64,000 nucleotides of DNA from Eudorina sp. 2006-703-Eu-15 (Eukaryota > Chlorophyta > Chlorophyceae > Chlamydomonadales > Volvocaceae), in contig BDSI01000075.1 in the NCBI GenBank assembly GCA_003117195.1, positions 426,852 to 490,851 of the forward strand, read 5' to 3'. The notes beneath the pieces are model-generated. The model searched no databases, was not told the DNA's origin, and was given only the letters and a program-made list of their open reading frames with translations. Position 1 is the stretch's first letter. Each line of letters begins with the position of its first letter. The position numbers and the translations under genes were made by a program. Below are positions 1-11,900 of this stretch, piece after piece.

Positions 1-1790
1 GAGCTGACCGCTGGAGCGGCTGACGTCGGAGCTGGACCGCGGAGGCCGCGGCTGGCCACGACTCGACAGAGGTCTGGAGCTGACGCTGGATCGCTCGGAG
101 CTGGAGGCGCTGGACAGTCGGAGCTGGACCGCTGGAGGCGCTGACGTCGTCGGAGCTGCGACCGCTGGAGGGCCGGCAGTCGGAGCTGCGTGAGCCGGGC
201 TGGAGGCTGGTGGACGTCGAGGAGGCTGGACCGGCTGGAGCGGCTGCTGACGTCGGACGCGCTGGACTCGCTGGAGCGCGGGGGGGACGTCGGAGCTGGA
301 CCGCTGGAGAGCGGCTGACGGGGTCGGAGCTGGACCGCTGGAGGGCTGGGCGGTCGGAGGGCTGGACCGCTGGGGAGGGGCTGACGTCGTGGCGGGGGAG
401 GCTGGACGCCGCTGGCAGGGAGCTTGACGTCGGAGCTGGACCGCTGGAGGGCTGACGTCGGAGCTGGACCGCTGGAGGGCTGACGTCGGAGCTGGACCGC
501 TGGAGGCCGGCGGCATCGGAGCTGGACCGCTGGAGGGCCGGAGCGTCGCGAGCTTGCGACCGCTGGAAGGGCTGCTCGATCGTCGGAGCTGGACCGCTGG
601 AGGGCTGAGCGTCGGAGCTGGACGCGGAGGCTAGTCGGAGCTGACGCTGGGGGTGACGTCGGAGCTGGACGCTGGAGGGCTGACGTCGGAGCTGGACCGC
701 TGGAGGGCTGACGTCGGAGCTGGACCGCTGGAGTGGCTGACGTCGTCGGAGCTGGACCGCTGGAGTGGGCTGGAGGCTGACGTCGGAGCTGGACGCTGGA
801 GGGCTGCATCGTCGGAGCTGGACGCAGCTGGAGCGGCTGACGTCGGAGCTGGACCGCTGGAGGGCTGACGTCGGAGCTGGACCGCTGGGAGGGCTGACAT
901 CGCTGGAGCTGGACGCGTCGAGGGCCGGACGATCGGAGCTGGACGCTGGAGGGCTGACGTCGGAGCTGGACCGCGACTGGAGTGGACCGCTGACTCGGTC
1001 GGAGCTGGAGGGCCGCTGGAGGGCTGACGTGGAGGGGGGGTCGGAGCTGGACCGCTGGAGGGCTGACGTCGGAGCTGGACCGCTGGAGGGCTGACGTCGG
1101 AGCTGGACGCTGGAGGGCTGACGTCGGAGCTGGACCGCTGGAGGGCTGACGTCGGAGCTGGACCGCTGGAGGGTGACGTCGGAGCTGGACGCGCTGGAGG
1201 GGCTGACTCGGAGCTGGACCGCTGGAGGGCTGACGTCGGAGCTGGACCGCTGGAGGGCTGACGTCGGAGCTGGACCGCTGGAAGGCTGACGTCGAGCTGG
1301 ACCGCTGGGGAGAGCTGACCGCTTCGGAGCTGGACCGCTGAGGGTTCGGAGCTGGCCGCTGGAGGGCTCGGAGCTGACCGAGGGACCGCTGGAGCGGAGC
1401 TGGACCGCTGGCGGAGCTGGACTGGAGGGGAGCTGGAGGGGGAGCTGGACCGCTTGACGTCGGAGCTGGACCGCTGGAGGCTTGGACGCTGGAGGGCTGA
1501 CGTCTGGACCGCTGGAGACGTCGGAGCTGACCGCTGGAGGCTGGACTGGACCGCTGGAGGGCGTCGAGCTGGACGTGGAGGCTGACGTCGGAGCTGGACC
1601 GTGGAGGGCTGACGTCGGAGCTGGACCGCTGGAGCTGACGTCGAGCTGGACGCGGCTGACATCGGAGCTGGACCGCTGGAGGGCTGACGTCGGAGCTGGA
1701 CCGCTGAGGGCTGACATCGGAGCTGGACCGCTGGAGGCTGACGTCGGAGCTGGACCGCGGGAGGGCTGACGTCGGAGCTGGACCGCTGGA
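1..1790. repeat. degenerate 28-bp minisatellite array
   Basis: About 1.8 kb of a tandem unit of 28 bp, typified by ctgacgtcggagctggac followed by cgctggaggg. Regular copies are 28 bp apart (for example the starts near 426, 454 and 482). Many copies carry single-base or short indels, and the array touches the window's left edge. Because 28 is not a multiple of 3, all frames give repetitive open frames that are not genes. The indel-rich degeneracy could be real decay or uncorrected long-read error. Confidence 0.93.
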
Positions 1791-1800
1791 GGGCTCTGAG

Positions 1801-3213
1801 TGCGCTGCCAGTGCGTGGGATAAACACCGCAGCGAGTGGGCAGCTGCCACAGGGCAGCACAGCACTGACCGAGCGCGGCAGGAGGTGCAGGAGTCGGTCG
1901 CGCGGGTCTATCGAGTCTCGACCCACCATGGCCCTCCACCGCCCGGGCGTTACACCATTCGGGCTTTCCAGCGCACTCGCAGCGGTGCCGCTAGGCAGAA
2001 CAGAGCCCAGGGGTGCCTTGCCACGGTCTCGGTTTGCAACCGATACAAGGTGGACCGACCGGTTGTACTCGGTCCGCTGTGATGCCCTGCGGGCGCGAGT
2101 CTCTTTTGTGGCATGATTCAGTTACTTAGTCCGTGGCCTTGGCAATGCCACGCAGGCTAGTTCGAAGTGTGTGTGTGTGTTGAGAGGGAAGAGACGTCGA
2201 TGGTGAGCCGCGCCGTGAGGCCCCGTCAGGCAGCGGCGGGGCCGGGTTGAACAGTTATCGGTGGCAACGATAACAAAGCGGGCCATGGGTTACAAAGCGT
2301 GGCGAGAGGATGCAGAGGCCCGAAACCATCACCCCTCACCAATCACCCCGCATCGAAAAACTCCCCAGGCACCAAGCAGGGGGGGCCTCTGCGCAACATC
2401 CCCACCTCGCCACGTGCCAACCCCCTCGCCGCCCCCCGAGGGGCCCCCCCCGCACCCACCCACCCACCCATCTGGAGGTCCTTCCCCTCCCGTGCCCCCG
2501 ACTGGAGACAAGGGACCCAACGGACCGAGAGAGGGGGGCGTGCGCGCGTCGCGGCGATGTACCTCGTATGTCGCGACCTGCTGGGCCCCGCATAGGGCCC
2601 CCTGTGACAGCTGCTCCTGTGACCTGCCCGCATCACCCGAGAGCCGCCCCACATCGCCTTACTCTGTAGTAGGTGAGAGCTGGCAAAGGCTTCTCGAGAT
2701 GCTGGGACAGTGCTTTGCACCGTATTTGATGAGCAGGGCCGACCATTGTACGACACCGACTACATACTCCTCCGTCACCACCACATCGTTTACATCGCTG
2801 ACGCCCACAGCTCACACGACGGTCGGCCAGCTCTCCGGACGACTGCCTATCAGTACTTCTATTCCGCGCCCTCCCGATCCACACGCCCTTTCCCGCTGCT
2901 GATCTCCTCCCTTTCCCGCGGCTGCATGCCCACCGGCGCGCTGCGCCTCCCCCGCCGTGTCCTCGCTCTCTTAGTCCCTCTGTCTGCCTGTCTAGACTGT
3001 ACTTGATTGTCCGCGATGGGGAGAGGTGGTCAGGCAAACCAGGACAACCGATGAATAGCGTTCTCGAAGGCCCCGTCCGCGCAGCGCGCTTCCGTCAGCG
3101 CAAGCCCCAATCGTTGCCATGCTTCTCGCCCCCGTTTGTTTGTTTCTCTCCACCTGATGGAATATTCGCTCATGTATGTGGGTGTATGGTATATGACCAG
3201 CCGCGCCGACGCT
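1801..3213. other. no supported gene
   Basis: Intergenic stretch between the minisatellite and the 3' end of the TFIIE beta gene. It is pyrimidine- and C-rich in its middle part (2330-2520) and holds a short imperfect hairpin near 2250 (gttatcg facing cgataac). Open frames here are low in complexity and have no recognisable domain or splice structure. Confidence 0.6.
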
Positions 3214-3218
3214 TTACA
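3214..3218 (-). terminator. TGTAA polyadenylation signal for TFIIE beta
   Basis: On the minus strand this reads TGTAA, about 107 nt after the TFIIE beta stop codon. TGTAA is the usual green-algal polyadenylation signal, so it is the likely 3' processing site of that gene. Confidence 0.55.
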
Positions 3219-3324
3219 CCCTATGCCCTGACACCCTGTAGAAGGCCCCCCCCACAGCTCCAGGAGACCCCCCCACACACACACACCGCCCCCCTCGCTC
3301 CGCTGCATGGTACCCCCCACCCCG

Positions 3325-4669
3325 CTACTTGGTGTCTATATTGACCGGCTGCGCCCCCTCGAACAGCTCCCTCATGTGCGCGTTGGTGGCCTTGTCCACA
3401 TTGAACCGCCGCTCCACCTTGCGGCGCTTCTTCTTGTCCTTCTTGCCGTCGTCGTCCTTCTTGCGCATCGGCCGGGCCGCCAGCGCCGACTTGAGGCCCA
3501 GGTCGCGGCAGCCCCACGTCAGGTCCACCACGTCCACGGGCAACTTGATGCTGTGGAACAGGGACACCACCGCCTCGCCGACAGGGCCTGGGGTGCCGCC
3601 GCCACCACCACGGGGCGAGGAGAGGAAAGGAAAAGAGCGAGGGGGAAGGGCCAGCATTGCGGTACACATTGACTGACTGGGATTTTTTCCTGCATCTTGT
3701 TTATTGTGTTTGCCAGGAGCGCGCTGCCCCGCGCCCCCACAACACCAAAAGTCTGGTAATCGGTGCTACCGTACAGCCACATGCTACTGCTGCTACAACA
3801 GCGCGCGCAGTACCGGCAGCTGCGAAGCGCACGGGCAGCAGCAGCAGCAACGCACCGATGCTCATGTTCTGCACCGCGTAGATCACGTCGCCCGTTGCGC
3901 CCGTGTTGCCAAAGACGTACACGGAGCCCTCGGCCTGCAGCCGCTTGATGTCGTCCAGCACGTTCAGGTAGGCGTCCGCGATGTCCGCCACGCGCACCCC
4001 CGTCATGGGCACCGCCGCGGAGGCGCCCTCCACCGTCGTGTGGCGCCGCAGGTAGTTGAGCAGGTCGGTGGCGTTGTTGATGTTCTGGACCCGGGGCCGG
4101 TACCGCAGCGTACGGTCCCTGGAGTCGTACGTGACGTGGGTGTGGGACTGCAGCTGTTCCAGCAGCTCCGAGTCCACGGAGAGGTCCACATGCAGCTTGG
4201 CGCGCACGTCGGCGAAGGTGTGCGGGTCGCGGTTGGCGCGGAGCAGGTCCAGCACGCGCTTGAGGCGCATGGTGAGGGGCGCGTCCGGGGCGAGGGGCGC
4301 CGGGCCGCTGGCGGCCGCGGCGGCGCCGGCAGCGCCGGCGGCTGAGGCCGCCGCTGCCGACTGCGGCCCCGGCGGCGGCGGCGTCACGCGGCTGGCGGGG
4401 CCGCTGGCGGAGGGCGACGCTGAGCCCGTGGCGGGGGTCGAGGCCCGGGCGGCAGCACCCCCGCCACGTTCGCGCTTCTCCCCGGCGGCCTTGCCGCCAC
4501 CGCCGCCGCCGCCGCCTTGGGTGTTGACGGCGCCAGCCTGTCCACGAAGACGCTTCTGGAGGTCGGTCTGCGCCTTGGGTTTGCGAGGCTGGCGCTTGAC
4601 GGCATCGGACGATGTGACATTCACGGCGCCGGAGTTGATGCTGGAAAGAAGCTCCTCAAGAGAGCCCAT
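3325..4669 (-). CDS. GTF2E2: transcription initiation factor IIE, beta subunit
   Basis: TFIIE beta pairs with TFIIE alpha in the RNA polymerase II preinitiation complex, where it helps recruit TFIIH and open the promoter. Two exons on the minus strand, 4669-3856 and 3587-3325, join in phase 1 through a gtgcgt donor and a ccccag acceptor, giving 358 aa. The start is the first in-frame ATG, opening MGSLEELLSSINSG. A basic segment and a Gly/Ala/Ser-rich linker (about residues 35-135) follow. Next comes the winged-helix core, with LKRVLDLLRANRDPHTF, the motif VTYDSRDRTLRYRP, and DLLNYLRRHTT leading to IADAYLNVLDDIKRLQ. The second exon gives a Lys-rich stretch (KKDDDGKKDKKKRRK) and the C-terminal tail. 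Human and plant subunits are about 285-290 aa; the extra length is the low-complexity linker. I am sure of the family. The exact linker splicing is not in doubt because the linker lies within one exon. Confidence 0.88.
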
Positions 4670-5263
4670 ACTTGAGTGTCGGCCTTGCAACGGGGCGGTG
4701 GCCGCGGAGAAGACGTCCCCCGCCCCGACAGTGACACGATTACGTTTCGCTGGCTTAAGTTTGCAGAGACAACCCGTTACTCAAGTGAGTTCAATATTTC
4801 ATACGTCGACTCTTTCGTAACGTGGTGAAATAAAAGCTCAAGGATGAAAAGATGCAAACCGCTGAACCGTCAGGTAGACAATGTCAATTCTATTCCTGCA
4901 AGATAAACTCGCGCGGAAAAAGAAAGTGGCCTCTGTGACGTTGGAAACAAGAATGTCATGTCTACATACGGGCCTTTTCATGAAGTACGGTTCTAGCAAC
5001 AGGACGAAGGCCAAGGGCGATCACACTCGTGGTCGTGCCATCGCCGCTGGAGAGCATCGGCCGTTATTTTCATGGTCATGTTGTGCCATGATTTGGTTCA
5101 TTAGATCTGTTTGGAAGTTGAAGTTTACGCCCCGTGGGTCGCTTCCCAGTATCCATCGTAATGGAGCTCACCGTATCCATAGAGTCAAACAAGGCAGAAT
5201 CGTTCACTGTTCCATGAACGCGTCTGGTCATTCGGACTGGTGTCCTGACGAGTGCAATCATTA
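4670..5263. other. upstream region of TFIIE beta, no gene seen
   Basis: Between the TFIIE beta ATG and a retroelement tail. The part from about 4740 to 5260 is clearly less GC-rich than the exons, as is usual for promoter and 5' leader sequence here. No TATA box or gene is claimed. Confidence 0.5.
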
Positions 5264-5378
5264 TATTAAGGATGTTACAGCGGACCCCGCGGGTCATCGG
5301 TGACAGCCAACGGCGACAGCCGAGGCTTCCTCACCATACATTGCCTAAACGAACTGGCGCCACCATGGCGCTCCGGAC
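5264..5378 (-). mobile_element. 3' tail of a 5'-truncated non-LTR retroelement
   Basis: About 110 bp nearly identical to pieces at 28146-28262 and 52937-53046, with a shorter match at 62591-62657. Read on the minus strand it runs from atggtggcgccagttcg through cggctgtcgccgttgg and gacccgcggggtccgc to TGTAA (complement of 5275-5279) and then an AT-rich end. Ending just after TGTAA fits a retrotransposed polyadenylated transcript whose 5' part was lost. The insertion has no coding part. Confidence 0.7.
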
Positions 5379-5952
5379 ATCATTGTAAAAAGCAGCAGGT
5401 TGCGGCTGTAGCTGAAAAGAATGCCTGCCCGCAATTTCAACCTCCACCATCAAGAGAAGGAGTACTGCAGCGAGCAGTAGCAGCGTTTCAACCATCATGG
5501 CCACCAATCGTCCGTCCGTCTGTCCGATAGCGCAGCTGGGCATCCCTGGCCTCGCATCCTCCTTGCCTCGCCCTCCCCTCATGCCCTCCCGCGTCCAGGG
5601 CCACCGCGAAAACGCCGCCACGCCCCCTATCCGCCTTCGTCCCACTGAACCTCAACTCCCGTAGAAAAATCCTTGCCACCACCCCATGTGGCGGCGCACA
5701 TCCACCGGCCGCCTCTGCGGCGGCCCGCACGCGCCCACCCCAGCCGAACTCATTCGCCTGTCAGGCCGTTCGAACGAATCAGACCTTCACCGCTGCGGTT
5801 ATTGTTACCTTTACCTGCAACGGTATCCCGTACCCAGTCTCCACACCAGTTCAACTGTTCAACGCTGCGGAACGAGCTCGTAGCGGGAGATCCCCTTCCC
5901 CCGGGTCTCCGTTCTCTAAATCAGATCTTCTCAAGAAAAACTTATTGTAGGC
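5379..5952. other. 3' flank of the AAA+/polyferredoxin gene
   Basis: Probably 3' untranslated sequence of the minus-strand gene ending at 5953. I find no minus-strand TGTAA between that stop codon and the retroelement tail's own TGTAA at 5275-5279. The tail may therefore supply the polyadenylation signal. Open frames on both strands here are short and unsupported. Confidence 0.4.
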
Positions 5953-8900
5953 CTAGGGCAGTATGAGGGACCACAGCTCCGCCGTGAAGAGGCCGATCAG
6001 CGCGACTTGCGGCGCGAAGGTGACCCACGGGGCGGCCGCCAGCTTGCGGCTGAGGGCCGCGGAGGCGGCGGCGCCGAAGAGCAGCAGCGCTCCCTGGGGG
6101 TTGGGCAGGGTGTGGGGCGTGCATGTGCGGGTGCGGGAGAGGGCAGGTGCGGGAGAGTGTCGAGGGACCCGTTGGTTACCGTATGCAAGGGGGGAGGCGC
6201 GGTGGGGCCCTGGACGGGCACCCGTGGGGACTCAGCGGGCAACGGACAGCGGGTACGGCATCCCCCGGTACATCCTGGGCCCATCGTTTCTTTGAGCACC
6301 GCGGTAGTACGGCACCGTACCGCAGCATGCCCGGCGCGGTGTGGCGGGTTCCCGCATCCACGGCGGCCCATGCCCAGGCCCCAGGGCCGCCCGCTCCCTT
6401 ACAGAAGTCTACGATAGCCGTCCGGCCTTTCCCCGACTCGAGGTCCCCGACGATGTCCTGCCCTCGGGCTCACAGCAAAAACAAGAAATTTGAATTTCAA
6501 ACCTTCTGCACCGCCAACACGCACGCCAAATGCAGTGGTAAGAAAGCTGCTCGCTGCCCTCGACGCGTTTCCTCCCGCTTGAGGGAACCCCAACCCACCG
6601 ACAGGAAGTTGATGACGGCCGGGTCCGCCGCCACAGAGGGAAGCGGCGCGTCCTCCCAGCCGACTGCCGCGGCCGTGACCTTCGTCCGCGGGCGGGTACC
6701 ATAAGCACACATGTGCCATGAACACACACAGGAGTTGTTAGTTATTAGTTGTTGGCAAGTAAATCTTAGGTCCTGGAGAGTATCCGGGCATGGGCGGTTC
6801 TGGGTGGGCTTCTCCTTATACACACAGGAGTTGCCGTAACACAGAGGTTACGACAACTCCTTTCGGGAAACACACTCTGCGGGGGACTGTCGCTGACTTG
6901 CGAAACGGCACCAGTCGGGCGATTCCGGGAGCGCAGCGGGTGCACGTGCCCCGGGGCGCCAGCCTTGCCGCTGAAGGGGCAGTGGGCCCGGCATTGCCGC
7001 TGCGGAAGCGCTGGGCTGGAACCCCAGCGCCCCACCCTCCCTCCCACCCACCCACCCATCCAGCACCCACTAAGGTACCCCGCCCTGCAATTCCGCGGTC
7101 TCCACCGACTCAGTGTCCCAGTCAACGGCCCCGCCACCCACCAGAAGCACCTTGCCACCCTCCCCCAGGAGACTGGGCAGGTAGTGGCTCAACGTGGAGG
7201 CCCACAGCAACGGCAGGTAGCCGTACGACAACGTCAGGAAGGGCCTCGGCGTCACGGGCGGCGCATCCACAGCGGCCGCCGCTGGCACCGCCACGGCGGC
7301 GGCGGCGGCGCCGCCGCCGCCCGCCGGGGCGGCGGGCTGGCCGCCGCCGCCGCTGCCGAGTCGATCCGCGGCCTGCGACACCAGGCCCGACAGGAACGTC
7401 CCCGTGGAGGCGAGGGCGTGGGGGTTGCGCCTGCAGGCGGCGTCGGCGCCCCAGGCGATCAGTCCGGGCGCCGCCAGTACGACAACCGACGCGGAGACGT
7501 GGGGCCAGGTGACGCCGTGCAGGGCCAGGGCGGCCGGGTCCAGCCCCAGCTGACCCACCAGCGCGTCCAGGTGGTGCAGGAAGACTGCCGGAGCGGGGTG
7601 AGGGGGAGGGGTGCACCGGTACTGGTATTGGTACTGGCTGGTGGGTTGTTTCCCGCGTGCGTTTGGCGTGCGAATGGATGTCGCTGTGTCGGTGTGTCGG
7701 TGGTGTCGGTGTGTGAAAGGGATCTGGGAATGAGGAGGTGCACTCGCGAGTCGCATATGAATGGCAATAACAAAGATTGCGGAGCCCCACGAGGAGGGGG
7801 CTTACGGGCGAAGCGGTCACTTGGGGCGGGCGGTCGGGGCCGCACAGCCCGACGGCTCCTTGATGGGTGCTCGGGTGGTGTCACACTGGGGCCACCGGCA
7901 TTATGTACGGCGGTGTACGGTTTCCGGTGTACACGGCACTCACCCGCGCCCTGCAGCATGAACATGAGCGACACCTCCGCCACGGAGGCGGTGTGGCCGC
8001 TCCACAGGTCGGTACCCGGCGGCCGCAGCCGGAACTGCACCGAGCCGTTGGGACACGCCTGCGCGGTTGAGCGTTAGCAGTTGGCGCAAGAAAAAAAGGA
8101 ACGGGGGCGTATTTCTACGCGCCTTGGTTGCATGGCTCCACACCGGAGGGCCAAACGCCAAAACCAACTCGCCCCTATCGGTTGGCGGTTAACAGGGAAT
8201 TACGGCCCCTTTTATGGTCAACCCTTAAGGTGCGCTCCATCGCCCTCACGGGGAAGTAATATGTACGATACCCGAGTACGGCACCTTATCGTTGGTGCGC
8301 CGCTGCGGCCCCAGTCGTCAGCGGTCAGCCGCTCACCTTGAGGCACTCCATGCAGTTGACACAGTTACGGTTGTCGGTTAGCTGGGCGGGGTGGCTGTAC
8401 AGCGGGCAGCCGGGGCTCTCAAGACCCTCCGGTGGCTGCGCGCAGCCGCCCTTGTAGCAGTGGTAGGTGGAACACTCGCCTGCACGGGGATGGAGCGGGG
8501 TTGGGGGGCTGGGAGGAGGCTGGAAAGGAGGAGAAGGCCAAGGGGCGCGAGACAGAACCTGCCACGATGCGCCCTAGCCTCCCGCCCCGCGGTAAGGGCT
8601 CCTTACCCACAGGCCAACCGGGGGCCCCTATATCCCCTGGCCGACTTCCTCACCCGCCCATCCCCCTTCATCCTCACCCCCTCACCCTCACCCCCTCACC
8701 CTCACCCCCACCCCCTCACCCTCACCCCCTCACCCGAGCACACGCCGTGCCTAGCCCTGACCTCCGTGATGGACAGCTTGGCCATCAGGCCGTTCATGCC
8801 GCCGATGGGGCACAGGTAGCGGCACCACAGCCGGCGCTCGAAGATGGAGGAGCATATGACTGCGCCCGCCGTTATGATGATGAGCAGCCAGCCCGACAGC

Positions 8901-11900
8901 GCGGCAGTGTGGGGCAGATCCCACACCTCCTCCCACACCAGGATGGCGGCGAAGAGGGAGAACAGAAAGATGGGGCCGTACCGCTCCGCTGTGTGGGTTA
9001 CGGACATTGTACGAGGCCGGACGTGAGGGCGGGTGCGAGTACGACAACGACGGAATAAAGCGTGCCCGATGGGAAGCGCGTGGCTATGGAACACCGACCC
9101 ATGGGTCAGCAGCCATGGGTCCGATCGGCGATCGCGTCCCTGGATCCAGGATCCTGGCCGCCCCCCAACCAAATCCAACAAGCCCCGGTCGTACCCTCCT
9201 CCCGAGGCCACTTGTGGAGCTTGAACGCGCCCCCCGCGGGGCTGGTCCGCCAGGCCTGCGCCAGCTCGCCGTAGATCATGAAGGGGCACACGGCGCACCA
9301 GACGCGGCCCAGGAAGATGTACGACACGAAGACGAGCGGCCACCAGTAGTCCCAGAAGAGGGACAGCCCGGGGTTGTGCATCCGGTCCTGACAGGCGGCG
9401 CGGAGGATGGTGGGAGGAGAGAGGAGGGAGGAGGAGGGTATGGGAAATTCGTTAGGGTGGGAGGAGAGAGGAGTGTGGTGGTGCCGTAAATTGCGCCGGC
9501 CCCGGATTATCGGGCCCGCACCCCTCCGCACAACAGTCCCGTCCCCGTCCCCGTCCCCCGTCCCCCCTCAACTGAGGACCCCACCTGCGGCCCGAACAGC
9601 AGCAGGGCCACAATTAACGGGTACACGATGGCGGTGAACCTGTCAGGGGCACAGTCAGGGCACAGACAGGGACTGTCAGGGGCACAGTCAGGGGCACAGT
9701 CAGGGGCACAGACAGGGGCACAGTCAAGGGGAGAGCGTGACCCGGAGTGTTTGTAATGAATGATGGCATAAGCGGCATAAAATGAACAACATAATGTAAT
9801 AATGGACCGCAAGAGCGATGTCTTGGTGTGAAGCAAAACAAGGGCAGGGTGCCCCAAGAAGGCCCACTGGGGTGAGTCCGGACCGTTTGCGGGCAGGGAC
9901 GCACTTGAAGTTGATGTCGTTGGGCCACAGGGTGGAGCGCAAGAGGCGGCGCAGGGGCGGGTAGGTGGCGAGCAGGTTGAGCCGGAAGCGGTCCTTGGCC
10001 TTCGGGGACGGGCGCAACGGGCGGGAACGGGAGCAACGGGCGGCAACGGGCGCAACGGGTCGCTGAGGTAATGGCTGCAACCTTGGACTGCCCGGCATTG
10101 CTCAATCCCACCTCGCAGCCCCGTGACTGCGCCCATGTCAGGGAATCGTCGGAGGCCGCTGCCGCCGCCGCCGCGTCGAGCCTCCTCGTTACCACAGCCC
10201 CGCCACCCCTTCGCCGCCAAACACCATTCGGCTGACGCCTTGGTCGGCTGCCAGCATCCTACAGTTCACCGTCGGGTACCGGGTGTAAAGTGCGGTCCGC
10301 ACCGGCGCACCGTACCTGCTTCGCGAACCAAAACACCTCCTCCGTCAATCGGCCGCCGTCCTGCGAGGCCGTGGCGCTGTCCAGCCCCTGGATAATCGCG
10401 CGCTCCACCACCTGGGACAGCTCCTGGGGGGAGGAGGGGCATGCGTGTGTGTGGGGCGGGGGGTGTCGGGGAGAAGGGGCTCAGAGGGGCAATGTCGGGA
10501 GGTGGGGGTCCGGGAGGGGGCGGGAGGGAACGCAACAGCAAGCCCAACCCGGGTTGAACCACCTGTGCAGCCTCACTCCTTGTTCGTTGTCTTACTGTGA
10601 TCATGTCTTTTGAGACGTGGATCGTGTTCCCCTGTGTGCTGTTCGGGCGCCAGACATCGAACACAGTTAGCTCCCGGTGCCCCCCTACGCAATTTCTTTC
10701 CGGCACGACATGGCTCGACCGATCGGTTCCGCTTCCACGCCACAGCAGCCGCGGCGGTGGTGGCTGTGGAACTCACGCAAGCAGCGTCTCGCGCCGCCTC
10801 CCCGCCGGATTCGTGCAGCAACAACAGGCACGCAGTGTGTGACACCGTACTGCCGTACCGTACCATGCCGTACACCAGCCGTACACATCCGCGTACCGTG
10901 ATGTTTCCGGGCCACGCGTAGCTCTCCAGCGCCTTGACGGCCGCGGGGGTCACGGCCAGGCGCGGGGTGGCGGTGGCGCTGCTGCCCAGCGTCCGAACGA
11001 ACTGCCGCGTGTAGAACCGCTGCAGGTCCTTGACGTCCCCCGGGCGCAGCCGCAGCGGCGGGACCTTGATGACGGTGGCGACCTTGGCGTCCAGTTGGGG
11101 CAGCTGCAGGGGGGTGTGCATGGTACGACGGTGTACGGTATGATGGTACGGCACGGGATGAAAGGGGTGAGTGATGGACACGGGACGGGGTTGGAGCGCA
11201 GGTGGGCCGGGGCGAATCAAAACTACTGCAACTGCGCGGATGGTCCCCGGCATCGTCCTACAGACGGACCGCGGGCCAATACGGTAGCGCCCCCCAACTG
11301 TCAACAAACCTGGCGGTTGGACGTCATGATGACGCGGCAGGCGGCCCGCTGCAGCGGCGGCAGGTCATCCGGCGGGGCGTCGCTGCTGGACAGCGAGAAG
11401 GCCCGGTCGGAGGGCGGGGAGACGGGGGCGCGGCGGTACGTACGGTCTCGACACAGGCGGACCAGCTTGGGCACCAGCGCGGGGTTCAGCTGGGGGTTCG
11501 CGGAGGGGAGTAGGGCGGGGGGGAGGGGTTGTTTCCTAGTGGGGCGCGGCGGGGTGGGTATGTGCGCGCATGTTACACGAGCGGTTCAGACCAAAGCAGC
11601 AACCGCATCAGCAGCATCAGCAGCAGCAATGAAAGAGAAATGCCTGTATACGTGTTTAGGGGTGGGTAATCCACCCAACTAGGGTAACATACCAGGGTGG
11701 GGGTTGGGGGTCCGGGTGGTTACCGACGGCCGCCATCCCGCCAGCCGCCCTGTCATTATCGCCCCGTCCATGGCCGCCCGCCGCGCTGCTCGCAACCCCA
11801 CACCCCCTCCACAGACCCGAGCGCATCACCGCCCCGCCCTCCCCGCCCCGCCCCGCCCCGGATCGACCAGCTGTCCACCAGCCACCAACCACCTCAACAC

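Noticed and set aside
631..1929. 432-codon minus-strand open frame and several plus-strand frames over the left end
   Set aside because: They are readings of the 28-bp minisatellite; the repeat length and indels make open frames by chance, with no splice sites or domain.
2261..2902. 213-codon plus-strand open frame
   Set aside because: Pro/Ser/Thr-rich frame over C-rich DNA, overlapping equally open frames on both strands; no domain or splice signal.
6965..8077. 370-codon plus-strand open frame
   Set aside because: Runs across exons and introns of the AAA+/polyferredoxin gene on the other strand; Arg/Gly-rich noise.
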